Positions 51,640-58,746 of a DNA stretch of 64,000 nucleotides are shown here, piece after piece; the stretch's first letter is position 1; each line of letters begins with the position of its first letter. The translations under genes and the position numbers were made by a program. This DNA is from Leptospira dzoumogneensis (lineage in GTDB: Bacteria; Spirochaetota; Leptospiria; Leptospirales; Leptospiraceae): assembly GCF_004770895.1 (NCBI RefSeq), contig NZ_RQHS01000012.1, positions 272,453 through 336,452 on the forward strand, read 5' to 3'. Below the pieces are notes generated by a model. That model made no database searches, was not told the DNA's origin, and was given only the letters and a program-made list of their open reading frames with translations.

Positions 51640-52699
51640 GCCATGGAGATTAAATATGCCTGTATTCATTAGTTACTCTAGAACGGATCATGATTTTGTT
51701 GATCGTCTTGCGAAAAATTTAGTAAGCGAGCGGGTTCATGTTTGGTTAGATCGATGGGAAATGAAAGTTGGTGATTCTTTGATTGATAAGATTCAATCAG
51801 CAATAAAATCATCAGATTATTTATGCGTTGTACTCTCAAAAGCATCCGTTTCATCAGATTGGTGTAAAAAAGAGTTAAATTCTGCTCTAATGCGCGAACT
51901 TGAAGAAAAGCGGGTAGTGGTCTTGCCTGTTTTATTAGAAGATTGTGAAATACCTATCTTTCTTAAAGAGAAATTCTATGCTGATTTCCGAAATTCATTT
52001 CAATCTGGTTTTCAAGACCTTAGAAACGCCTTAGCCCACGCTGCCACTTCTTCCTTAGGCCGATTTGAATCTAATGATTCGAATACGGATTGGGGCATTG
52101 ATTGGGGTCTATTTAATAAAAAATTCTTCTTTGTACGTGTAACAGCGGTTCATATGTACAGTAACTACCCATTCACCTTACTTGCAGAAATACAGCTAAC
52201 ATGTAATGACAAAGCTACTGAACGTAATCATTATTTTGAAAAAGCGGGACTTGGCTGGTTCCATCGTGAAACGATTCTTGCAATTCTTTGGGAATTTAAA
52301 GAAATTAGGAATTTACGAATTCTAATTGAAGATAATTTGCCTAAACAAGTCATTACCGTATTTAAAGACGCGAATTCAAAACAAGAAATTACTATTACCT
52401 TATCTGTTCGTAGACTTGGAATGGACACTGGGCAGGAAACACTTTATGATTTTGATTTTTTAATTGATGGTGTTCGTGATGATCGGGTAAATCGTGTTCA
52501 ACAACCCACTGAAGAAGAAAAGAATAAAATAATCGAATTAATCAAAAAGAATCCCCACGGCGGCTAACTAACGGTGCTTCCGCTTCGTTCGTGGATCGCT
52601 AACGCGACCACTCACTCGGGCTACGCCACATTTTGCATTGTCACTGCGCTTGCAGTGGCAAGCTCGTGCCAAACGCAAAACGTCGGAACACCTTGGTCG
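51634..52699 (+). mobile_element. cassette 2 (1,066 bp)
   Basis: The first bases TTAGCCGCC are the exact complement of GGCGGCTAA before its attC. One TIR gene occupies it. The stop codon of that gene is inside the attC box. Confidence 0.88.
51656..52567 (+). CDS. TIR-domain protein
   Basis: A 303-residue protein. Residues 1-130 are a TIR domain: VFISYSRTDHDFVDRL, DRWEMKVGDSL, and the catalytic-type Glu73 in SDWCKKELNSAL. Such bacterial TIRs cleave NAD+ or make cyclic ADP-ribose signals. The remaining 170 residues (from about 140, WGIDWGLFNKKFFFVRV) are beta-rich and unassigned; they may sense the trigger or bind a partner. GGAG lies 9 bases before the ATG. The TAA lies in the R''-type box GGCTAAC of attC2, so no spare sequence remains between gene and recombination site. 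Confidence 0.85.
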   Translation: MPVFISYSRTDHDFVDRLAKNLVSERVHVWLDRWEMKVGDSLIDKIQSAIKSSDYLCVVLSKASVSSDWCKKELNSALMRELEEKRVVVLPVLLEDCEIPIFLKEKFYADFRNSFQSGFQDLRNALAHAATSSLGRFESNDSNTDWGIDWGLFNKKFFFVRVTAVHMYSNYPFTLLAEIQLTCNDKATERNHYFEKAGLGWFHRETILAILWEFKEIRNLRILIEDNLPKQVITVFKDANSKQEITITLSVRRLGMDTGQETLYDFDFLIDGVRDDRVNRVQQPTEEEKNKIIELIKKNPHGG

Positions 52700-52705
52700 T
52701 TATCT
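52562..52705 (+). repeat. attC2 (type A, 144 nt)
   Basis: Outer boxes GGCTAAC (52562-52568) and GTTATCT (52699-52705). The inner arms are ACATTTTGC / GCAAAACGT, i.e. both sides changed together compared with attC0 and attC1. Confidence 0.88.
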
Positions 52706-52814
52706 GCCATGCCGTGCCCCTTCCATTATAGCGCCTGCCGTCCGTGGCAGGCTGCTATTTTCACTATACAAGTAAGAGAATAGTTTAAAATATTATGACT
52801 ATAATAGGCAATAT

Positions 52815-54242
52815 ATGAAAGAAATGTATATCAGTGAAATTGCAAAAGAGCTAAGTGAAGAAAACTTAGCTCTTTTTTGTGGTGCTGGATTTTCTATGTC
52901 TTCGGGTTTTGTATCGTGGAAAGAATTAATGAGGCCTATTGCGAAAGAGATTCAGTTAGATATAGAAAAAGAAACAGATATGGTCGCAATTGCCCAATAT
53001 CACGTAAATGCAAATGCTTCGAATCGACACAAGCTTAATCAATTGTTGATCGATGAATTTTCTAAGAATGCGAAGCTAACTGAAAATCATGCGATTATTG
53101 CTCGATTTCCTGTGCAAGAATATTGGACAACAAATTATGATAAGTTAATAGAAACAGCATTAGAAAAGCAAGGCCGAATCCCAGATGTTAAATCTACTGT
53201 TGAACAACTTGCTTATACAAAACCAAAACGAGATGCAGTTGTTTATAAGATGCATGGAGATATTGGATCACCAGATAAAGCTGTTCTTACTAAAGATGAT
53301 TATGAGTCATATCATATAAAGTATAGACAATTTATTATAGCTTTGGCGGGATCTTTAGTCTCTCGCACTTTTTTATTTATTGGTTTTAGCTTTAAAGATC
53401 CAAATCTTGATTATATTCTCGGCCGGATACGAGTTGCATATAACTCAAATCAAAGAAGGCATTTTTGCTTTATTAAAGAAATTAATAAAGACGATTACAC
53501 AGATGAAAAAGAATACGAATACGATAGAATTAAATTCGAACTATTTGTATCTGATTTAGGTAGATTCAATATCAAAGCAATAAGAATAACTGACTATTCA
53601 GAGATAACTAAAACACTTAAGCAAGTGGAAAGTTTATACAAACGTAAAACAATTTTTATCTCTGGTGCGGCAAGCGATTATGGGGTGCGAAAAAAAGATG
53701 ATGCGTTAATCTTTATACATAATTTATCAAAAACCTTAGTTCAGAAGGGATATAAAATAGTTTCTGGTTTTGGTCTTGGCGTGGGTAGCTCTGTAATTAC
53801 TGGTGCGTTGGAAGAAATATATCTAAATCCTAATCAGAGTTCTAACGACCAACTATTACTAAGACCATTCCCGCAAGACGTAACCGGATCAATTGATAAA
53901 AACACATTGTGGAAAAAGTATAGAGAAGATTTGTGCCTATATTCAGGGATTGCAATTTTTCTTTTTGGAAATAAATTAGAATCTGGCAATATTATAAATT
54001 CAAATGGAATGGTAACCGAATTTGAAATAGCGTTCGAAAAAGGATTGTTTTTGATCCCAATTGGTTCCACAGGTTTTATCGCAGAAGAAATCTGGAATAA
54101 GATTAATTCAAATTTCGATAGATATGCTTACAACACAGCCAGCCTCGTTTCGAATTTTAAAATGCTCAATGATAAATCTAAGTCAGACCATGAAATTATT
54201 GAAGTTGTAATGGACATACTAAAGGAAGTAATCAATAAATAG
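52815..54242 (+). CDS. thsA: Thoeris effector ThsA (SIR2-SLOG)
   Basis: A 475-residue protein, almost the length of Bacillus cereus ThsA (476 aa). The SIR2 domain (residues 1-265) has GAGFSMSSG and the catalytic-type Asn107 (TTNYDKLIE) and His147 (KMHGDIGSP). The SLOG domain (about 283-475) has IFISGAASDYG, IVSGFGLGVG and a C-terminal helix. In type I Thoeris, ThsA is activated by a cyclic ADP-ribose isomer made by ThsB, then destroys NAD+ and aborts phage infection. The start is weakly supported (AGGC upstream). The gene is 10 bp from thsB. Confidence 0.92.
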   Translation: MKEMYISEIAKELSEENLALFCGAGFSMSSGFVSWKELMRPIAKEIQLDIEKETDMVAIAQYHVNANASNRHKLNQLLIDEFSKNAKLTENHAIIARFPVQEYWTTNYDKLIETALEKQGRIPDVKSTVEQLAYTKPKRDAVVYKMHGDIGSPDKAVLTKDDYESYHIKYRQFIIALAGSLVSRTFLFIGFSFKDPNLDYILGRIRVAYNSNQRRHFCFIKEINKDDYTDEKEYEYDRIKFELFVSDLGRFNIKAIRITDYSEITKTLKQVESLYKRKTIFISGAASDYGVRKKDDALIFIHNLSKTLVQKGYKIVSGFGLGVGSSVITGALEEIYLNPNQSSNDQLLLRPFPQDVTGSIDKNTLWKKYREDLCLYSGIAIFLFGNKLESGNIINSNGMVTEFEIAFEKGLFLIPIGSTGFIAEEIWNKINSNFDRYAYNTASLVSNFKMLNDKSKSDHEIIEVVMDILKEVINK

Positions 54243-54252
54243 GAGTAGCACG

Positions 54253-54843
54253 ATGGCGAGAAGAACATATTTTGCATTTCATTACCAAAATGATATATGG
54301 AGAGTTAACCAAATAAGAAAAAGTTGGATTACAAAAGAAGATATTCAAGATGCTGGATTTTATGATGCTTCATTGTGGGAAGAAGCTAAAAAGACAAGTG
54401 ATGTTGGTATAAAACGAATGATTAATTCTGGTCTAGGTAATACTTCTGTAACAGCAATTTTGATTGGTACCGAAACAAGTAATAGACGTTGGGTTCGTTA
54501 TGAAATAATTAAAAGCTTTGAAAAGAGTAATGGCTTGTTAGGGATTTATATTCATAATCAAGAAAATCAAGAGAAAAAGAAAGCAACTAAAGGTAGCAAT
54601 CCGTTTGAATGCTTAGGTGTTAAAATCACTGACAAAGGTAAGAAAGTTCTATTCTACGAATTGAAGAATTCAAAATGGATAGAGTTTGCTGATTTGCCTT
54701 CAAAAGCTTCAAACTATGATGAGAAGTACGATGGGAAATTTTATCGTTTATCTGAGTTTGGATATAAGTTATATGATTGGATAGATAACGATGGTTATAA
54801 TAACTTAAGTTCATGGGTTGAAGAGGCTGCAAGTAAAAAATAA
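54253..54843 (+). CDS. thsB: Thoeris sensor ThsB, first copy (TIR-like)
   Basis: A 196-residue TIR-like (DUF1863/MTH538-type) protein. The segments FAFHYQNDIWRVNQIRKSW, AGFYDASLWEEAKK, then WVRYEIIKS place Glu84 where the catalytic Glu of ThsB sits. ThsB detects infection and makes a cyclic ADP-ribose signal that activates ThsA. An AGGAG precedes the ATG and the gene follows thsA by 10 bp. The C-terminal half (GYKLYDWIDNDGYNNLSSWVE) is shared with the second copy. Confidence 0.9.
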   Translation: MARRTYFAFHYQNDIWRVNQIRKSWITKEDIQDAGFYDASLWEEAKKTSDVGIKRMINSGLGNTSVTAILIGTETSNRRWVRYEIIKSFEKSNGLLGIYIHNQENQEKKKATKGSNPFECLGVKITDKGKKVLFYELKNSKWIEFADLPSKASNYDEKYDGKFYRLSEFGYKLYDWIDNDGYNNLSSWVEEAASKK

Positions 54844-54850
54844 TATTTGA

Positions 54851-54980
54851 AATTAACGTTCGTATCGATTCTCTTCGAATCGGCTCATTCGAACCTTACT
54901 CGATCGAGGTCCAAAACTTCCGCTTAACTTGTTTCGATGGTTTTCATCAAAACAGCTTCATAGACTTTACTCGGACTTTC
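54851..54980 (+). repeat. degenerate attC-like palindromic repeat R1
   Basis: An AT/GC-patterned palindromic tract between the two thsB genes. Segments such as CTTAACTTGTTTCGATGG and GACTTTACTCGGACT match the repeats at 56691 and 61751. An AAC box near the left end and a GTT box to the right could be the remains of a cassette junction. Confidence 0.5.
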
Positions 54981-55057
54981 CATACCAGGCTTGAATTATT
55001 TTCGTGCCTGCATTATTCATTCACTTTCAAAAATAATTATTAGGTATATAAGATCAA

Positions 55058-55639
55058 ATGGCTAAGCGCGTTTTTTTTAGTTTTCACTATAAGGATGTTC
55101 AAGATTTCAGAGCAAATGTTGTAAGGCAACATTGGTTAACAAAACCAGATAGAGAAGCTGCTGGCTTTTATGACGCATCAATTTGGGAAAGTGCAAAGAA
55201 GCAAGGATCAGTCGCGCTTAAAAGACTTATAAACCAGGGTTTAGATAATACCTCCGTGACTTGTGTTCTTATAGGAACAGAAACTTATGACAGACCTTGG
55301 GTTCGTTATGAACTACTGAAAAGTTTTAAAAAAGGAAACTCAATAGTTGGTGTACATATAAATTCAATAAAAGGAAAGGATGGATACACAAAGTATCAAG
55401 GCGTTAACCCGTTAGAATTTATTGGAGTAACTTTTTCTAAGACAGGGAAAACCGCTACACTTTGGGAGAAGAAAGGAGGAGATTGGGTTGAGTATAATGA
55501 AATTGATGGTAGCGCGTCTTATAACGTCAACGTAGGCGAAGATTACTGGGGGAATGGATACAATTTAAGCCGTTGGTATAAGGTATACGATTGGGTGAGT
55601 GACGACGGATACAAAAATTTTGCGGATTGGATAGAATGA
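55058..55639 (+). CDS. thsB2: Thoeris sensor ThsB, second copy
   Basis: A 193-residue paralogue of the first ThsB: FFSFHYKDVQDFRANVVRQHW, AGFYDASIWESAKKQG, and Glu85 in WVRYELLKS. Multiple ThsB genes beside one ThsA are known in Thoeris loci and are thought to widen phage recognition. It is separated from the first copy by repeat R1 and about 215 bp. Its stop overlaps the next start (ATGA), so the membrane protein is coupled to it. Confidence 0.88.
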   Translation: MAKRVFFSFHYKDVQDFRANVVRQHWLTKPDREAAGFYDASIWESAKKQGSVALKRLINQGLDNTSVTCVLIGTETYDRPWVRYELLKSFKKGNSIVGVHINSIKGKDGYTKYQGVNPLEFIGVTFSKTGKTATLWEKKGGDWVEYNEIDGSASYNVNVGEDYWGNGYNLSRWYKVYDWVSDDGYKNFADWIE

Positions 55640-56088
55640 TGAGGTCAAAAATTAATAATCAAATTATAGAAGAATCGTCACCTTCTGTTCAATCACATTT
55701 GCAAATTTTACAAACAGTTATAGAAAGAATGGCGACTAATAGTTCTTCTTGTAAAGCTTGGTGTATTTCAATTGTTTCAGCTGTTCTAGTAATTGTTGCA
55801 GATAAAGGAAAGCCTGAGTTTTCATATATAGCACTTATTCCAACGTTATTATTTCTTGCGTTGGATGCATATTATTTGGCTTTAGAAAAAGGATTTCGAA
55901 ATACCTATAATGATTTTGTGCAAAAGATTCATGATAGAGCAATAAAAGTTTCAGACCTTTATACGATAGTCCCGCATGGTAGTTTAAATCAACATCAAAT
56001 TAAAGCTCTGCAGTCTTTTTCAATATGGGGGTTCTATTTGTCTCTATCGATTCTGATTTTTGTGACGAAACTAATAATTATATCGTAA
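55636..56088 (+). CDS. three-TM membrane protein coupled to ThsB2
   Basis: A 150-residue protein starting at ATG 55636 within the ThsB2 stop. It has three hydrophobic segments: residues about 42-57 (WCISIVSAVLVIVA), 66-85 (IALIPTLLFLALDAYYLA) and 128-148 (FYLSLSILIFVTKLIII). A polar N-terminal helix (SVQSHLQILQTVIERMA) precedes them. I do not recognise it as a macro-domain ThsA of type II Thoeris. Small membrane proteins in defence loci are often pore-forming effectors, so it could be a second effector for ThsB2. This is inference. Confidence 0.7.
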   Translation: MMRSKINNQIIEESSPSVQSHLQILQTVIERMATNSSSCKAWCISIVSAVLVIVADKGKPEFSYIALIPTLLFLALDAYYLALEKGFRNTYNDFVQKIHDRAIKVSDLYTIVPHGSLNQHQIKALQSFSIWGFYLSLSILIFVTKLIIIS

Positions 56089-56119
56089 TTATGAATCTGA
56101 CTATAAGGTGCAAATTGAT

Positions 56120-56665
56120 ATGGCTTACTTAACAGAAGCGCAACTTCTTTCATTTCGCGAGATTTATCGTGAAAAGAATCAAAATAGAATTTTTAAAGAA
56201 CAAAGAAAGCAATCTGCAGATGTGACAATATTTTTATCGCATAGCCATTTGGACAAAAAACTTGTTGAAGGTTTAATATCATATCTTGCGCAATTTGGCT
56301 TAAACATTTACGTTGACTGGCAAGATTCAAATATGCCAAGAGTGACGAATCGCGATACTGCAACCTTGATTAAAGAAAAAATTAAGGATTTAAATTTGTT
56401 TTGGATTTTAGCAACTAAGAATGCTATGAATTCTAAGTGGGTTCCTTGGGAAACCGGAATAGGCGACCTAGCAAAGAATGGTAATGTGTATATTATTCCA
56501 GTATCCGATAATGATGGAAAATTTCATGGAAGTGAATACTTACAACTATATCGAAGAATTGAAATTGCCAATGACGATCAATTGGCCTCATTTAGGCCAA
56601 ATCAAAATAGTGGCGGTATCTATCTCAAAGAGGTAATGAAAAGTAGAGGGAGTTTCTTATATTGA
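56120..56665 (+). CDS. TIR-domain protein (third signalling protein of the cassette)
   Basis: A 181-residue protein: a 35-residue helical leader, then a TIR domain (VTIFLSHSHLDKKLVEGL, LNIYVDWQDSNMP, WILATKNAMNSKWVPWETGIGDLA). Glu111 stands at the NADase position. The TIR type differs from that of ThsB. It may be an additional sensor or effector coupled to the membrane protein 31 bp upstream. I prefer ATG 56120 (AAGGTG nine bases upstream) to GTG 56108. Confidence 0.8.
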   Translation: MAYLTEAQLLSFREIYREKNQNRIFKEQRKQSADVTIFLSHSHLDKKLVEGLISYLAQFGLNIYVDWQDSNMPRVTNRDTATLIKEKIKDLNLFWILATKNAMNSKWVPWETGIGDLAKNGNVYIIPVSDNDGKFHGSEYLQLYRRIEIANDDQLASFRPNQNSGGIYLKEVMKSRGSFLY

Positions 56666-56690
56666 TACAATATTATAGTATTTGCTTGTC

Positions 56691-56801
56691 CCGGTTCAAA
56701 CGAACTGGTTCACCCGAACGCTTCGCGATCGGGGCGCAAAATCTCCATTAAACTCGCTTCGATGGCCCTCGTTAAAACTGCTTCGCAGATTTTACTCGGG
56801 C
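56691..56801 (+). repeat. degenerate attC-like palindromic repeat R2
   Basis: It contains hairpins CGAACGC/GCGATCG and AAAACTGC/GCAGATTTT, and the string CTCGCTTCGATGGCCCTCG. It closely matches R3 in cassette 4 (61751-61870) and sits at the same place, just before the minus-strand HTH gene. Confidence 0.6.
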
Positions 56802-57191
56802 TTAATCAATCTGCTCAACAAGATTACTTTTGATAAAGGCTGAATAGAAATAGATAGTTGGTTTTCCATAAAGCCTATATAAAATCAAAAATTCATCCAT
56901 AAATAATCGCCTTTGTCCTAATTCAATCTTTGAAATATGACTTCTGCTTCGTTTTAATTTCTTTGCTACTTCAGCTTGAGTTAGCCCAGCTTCCTTTCTT
57001 GCAGTTTTCAAGGCTCTGTAGAAGTATTCTTTCTCTTTCTTAGAAACTTTCCATTGCGGAAGGACACTAGCTAAGGACTTAACTTCTAAATCTGCCTGCT
57101 TTTGGGCTCCTGAGCGCTTTAAATGCTCCTTTTTTCTGCTTTTCACCCTGGAGCTGGCCTGGATTCTCCTATATACACCTGTTGAATGCAT
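56802..57191 (-). CDS. XRE-family HTH protein (minus strand, cassette 3)
   Basis: A 129-residue protein. The basic N-terminus is followed by an XRE helix-turn-helix near residues 62-110 (TARKEAGLTQAEVAKKLKRSRSHISKIELGQRRLFMDEFL). It is homologous to the minus-strand HTH protein at 61840-62259. It lies on the strand opposite to the defence genes, divergent from the HTH gene at 57252. A 25-bp palindrome lies six bases upstream of its ATG. It probably represses itself and the neighbour, and may sense infection state or cassette copy number. Confidence 0.8.
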   Translation of the reverse strand: MHSTGVYRRIQASSRVKSRKKEHLKRSGAQKQADLEVKSLASVLPQWKVSKKEKEYFYRALKTARKEAGLTQAEVAKKLKRSRSHISKIELGQRRLFMDEFLILYRLYGKPTIYFYSAFIKSNLVEQID

Positions 57192-57196
57192 AAATC

Positions 57197-57221
57197 AAAT
57201 ATATTCATAATGAATATATTT
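57197..57221. promoter_or_regulatory. perfect operator palindrome between the divergent HTH genes
   Basis: Two perfect 12-bp arms AAATATATTCAT / ATGAATATATTT surround a single central A. It lies 5 bp from the minus-strand start and 30 bp from the plus-strand ATG, the right position for an operator of one or both HTH proteins. Confidence 0.75.
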
Positions 57222-57251
57222 GTCAAACTGTATTTTTATTGTATATATAGA

Positions 57252-57674
57252 ATGGCTAGCGAAAATTCAGTAAAACTAATCGGCGAGAAGATCAAGGCAC
57301 TATTCGAATCTGCAGGAATTAGCCAACGTCAAGTAGCCCAAAAACTGAATTTAACACCTGGTGGACTAAACAGTAAAATAACTGGAAGGATTGAATCCTT
57401 TGCACCATCTTTTCTCTATTTTCTAAATTCAGAATTTGGTGCAGACTTAAACTGGTTGATGGATGATAGTCAGCCTGTGACTCCCGTCGTTTATACGAAA
57501 GGGGTTACTCGCAAAGTGAAAGATGACGATCAACTATTTAACCAAATGAAAAACACCGAAGGTGTTAAAGATATTATCAAAAACCTATTAGATCTTTCTC
57601 CACAAGAGAGAAACACTTTTAAGGATCTAATTACTCAGTATTCAAGTCTTAAGAAAAACTTAAAGAAAAGTTAG
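57252..57674 (+). CDS. HTH regulator (plus strand, cassette 3)
   Basis: A 140-residue protein starting at ATG 57252 (MASENSV). An upstream ATG at 57186 would place the start on the far side of the operator. An XRE-type HTH occupies residues 8-60 (IGEKIKALFESAGISQRQVAQKLNLTPGGLNSKITGR), followed by GADLNWLMDD as in phage-repressor-like HTH proteins. The C-terminal half is helical. It forms a divergent switch with 56802-57191. Confidence 0.8.
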   Translation: MASENSVKLIGEKIKALFESAGISQRQVAQKLNLTPGGLNSKITGRIESFAPSFLYFLNSEFGADLNWLMDDSQPVTPVVYTKGVTRKVKDDDQLFNQMKNTEGVKDIIKNLLDLSPQERNTFKDLITQYSSLKKNLKKS

Positions 57675-57683
57675 AGGCGTATT

Positions 57684-57724
57684 CCCTAACCGGCTACGCC
57701 TTCCGTGGCTTCGCTCGGTTAGAC
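57684..57724 (+). repeat. short attC-like palindrome (41 nt)
   Basis: Boxes CCCTAAC and GTTAGAC lie at the two ends; GTTAGAC fits the attC core consensus GTTRRRY. CTAACCG pairs with CGGTTAG. A near-copy lies in the same position of cassette 4 (62519-62559), 14 to 20 bases before the attC. Confidence 0.55.
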
Positions 57725-57743
57725 ATTTGGGGCGCGGCACAGC

Positions 57744-57895
57744 AGATAACTAAAAATTGTCGCTGCGCTGCGGGGTCGTTTTACGACCCTTGCTTGGGCT
57801 TCGCCAAATTCCGCTTTGTCACTCGTCTTGCGTAAGCAAGCCTCGCGCCAAGTCCTTCGGACGCGCGGAACTTCGACAATCATCCTTCGTTATCT
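57744..57895 (+). repeat. attC3 (type B, 152 nt)
   Basis: Outer boxes AGATAAC (57744-57750) and GTTATCT (57889-57895). The arms ATTGTCG / CGACAAT differ from type A; GCGCCAAGTCCTTCGGACGCGC forms an internal hairpin. Only attC3 and attC4 are of this type. Confidence 0.85.
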
Positions 57896-57969
57896 GCCAT
57901 GCCGCGCCACTTCATTTATAGCGCCTGCCCTCCATGGCAGGCAAAAATATTTATTATAAAAAACTAACA

Positions 57970-58746
57970 ATGGACATTCATAAGAAATTTACTAGAAAGA
58001 TAATCAATGATTATATTCGATTCGAAATTGATCAATCAGAATGGTTTAATATAAAAGATTATATAAAGTCTTATGGTAAAGAATTTTATTTAAAAGAAGA
58101 TGAGTTACAGCGCTTCTCTCAAAAATCGATAGAAGAAAGAAAAAGGTATTTAGCTGACAATGTTTTACCTTCTAAAGGAAAAATAAAGTCAGGAGACTTC
58201 GGAGAAATATTCTCTTTCTTATTTATACAAAGTGAATATACTGCTAAAAAGATTGATTTGTACGGACCAAAAAAATGGAGATGGAAGGACTATCCAGACT
58301 CTCCGGCTCCGTTCTCTGACGTAATATTTTTATTTGCGAAAGATCCAACGAACCCTCACAGTAATGATTTAGCTATCTGTATCGAATCTAAGATGAGTGC
58401 TACGAGGCCGCGAAAGAAAAAAAACCGAATTCAAGATGCATTAGACGGAGCCGAAAAGGATCGATTTACCCGTCTTGCGCAGACAATTAGCTGGATAGAA
58501 ACTAAATATGAACGTGAAAATATCCAATCAGATCTACCTCTAGTACGAAGATTCAAGGACCCTGTCAATTATCCATATAAACAAGAATATTACGCAATCG
58601 CTATATTCGACATCAGTTACATTGACTCGGAGATTAGTAAGGGGTATGCAAAGCCATCAAATGAAATAAAACTTTACCTCCTTTCAATTAATGACCTTAA
58701 GAGACTCTATGAAACTTATTTTCGAGAATTAATCGATGAAGCTTGA
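57970..58746 (+). CDS. hamA: Hachiman nuclease-like protein HamA (DUF1837)
   Basis: A 258-residue DUF1837 protein. The nuclease-like residues are Glu79 (DFGEIFSFLF), Asp117 (PFSDVIFLF) and Glu139-x-Lys141 (CIESKMSA), a PD-(D/E)XK plan. In Hachiman, HamA is held inactive by HamB and degrades DNA when HamB meets damaged or phage DNA. I use ATG 57970. ATG 57934 lies in the leader hairpin shared with cassette 3 and is less likely. The 3' end overlaps hamB by 11 bp, so translation is coupled. Confidence 0.88.
   Translation: MDIHKKFTRKIINDYIRFEIDQSEWFNIKDYIKSYGKEFYLKEDELQRFSQKSIEERKRYLADNVLPSKGKIKSGDFGEIFSFLFIQSEYTAKKIDLYGPKKWRWKDYPDSPAPFSDVIFLFAKDPTNPHSNDLAICIESKMSATRPRKKKNRIQDALDGAEKDRFTRLAQTISWIETKYERENIQSDLPLVRRFKDPVNYPYKQEYYAIAIFDISYIDSEISKGYAKPSNEIKLYLLSINDLKRLYETYFRELIDEA

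Larger units (their letters stand above)
52700..57889 (+). mobile_element. cassette 3: Thoeris-type composite cassette (5,190 bp)
   Basis: The start TTATCTGCCATGCCGTGCC pairs with GGCGCGGCACAGCAGATAA before attC3 with few mismatches, over about 20 positions. It holds ThsA, ThsB, a second ThsB, a 3-TM protein, a TIR protein and a divergent HTH pair. The leader also contains a hairpin GCCTGCC...GGCAGGC. It is very long for a single cassette and contains attC-like palindromes at 54851, 56691 and 57684. Confidence 0.8.

Noticed and set aside
52574..52783. Plus-strand frame of 69 codons across attC2 and the cassette 3 leader
   Set aside because: It translates the attC itself (runs of Ala, Ser, Thr, Cys) and has no ribosome site.
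55636..56088. Three-TM protein considered as type II Thoeris ThsA
   Set aside because: Type II ThsA has a macro domain after its membrane segments; this protein has none.
56802..57674. HTH pair considered as a toxin-antitoxin module stabilising the cassette
   Set aside because: Both proteins are HTH-type and neither looks like a toxin (no RelE, HicA, HipA or Fic features). A regulatory pair is the simpler reading.
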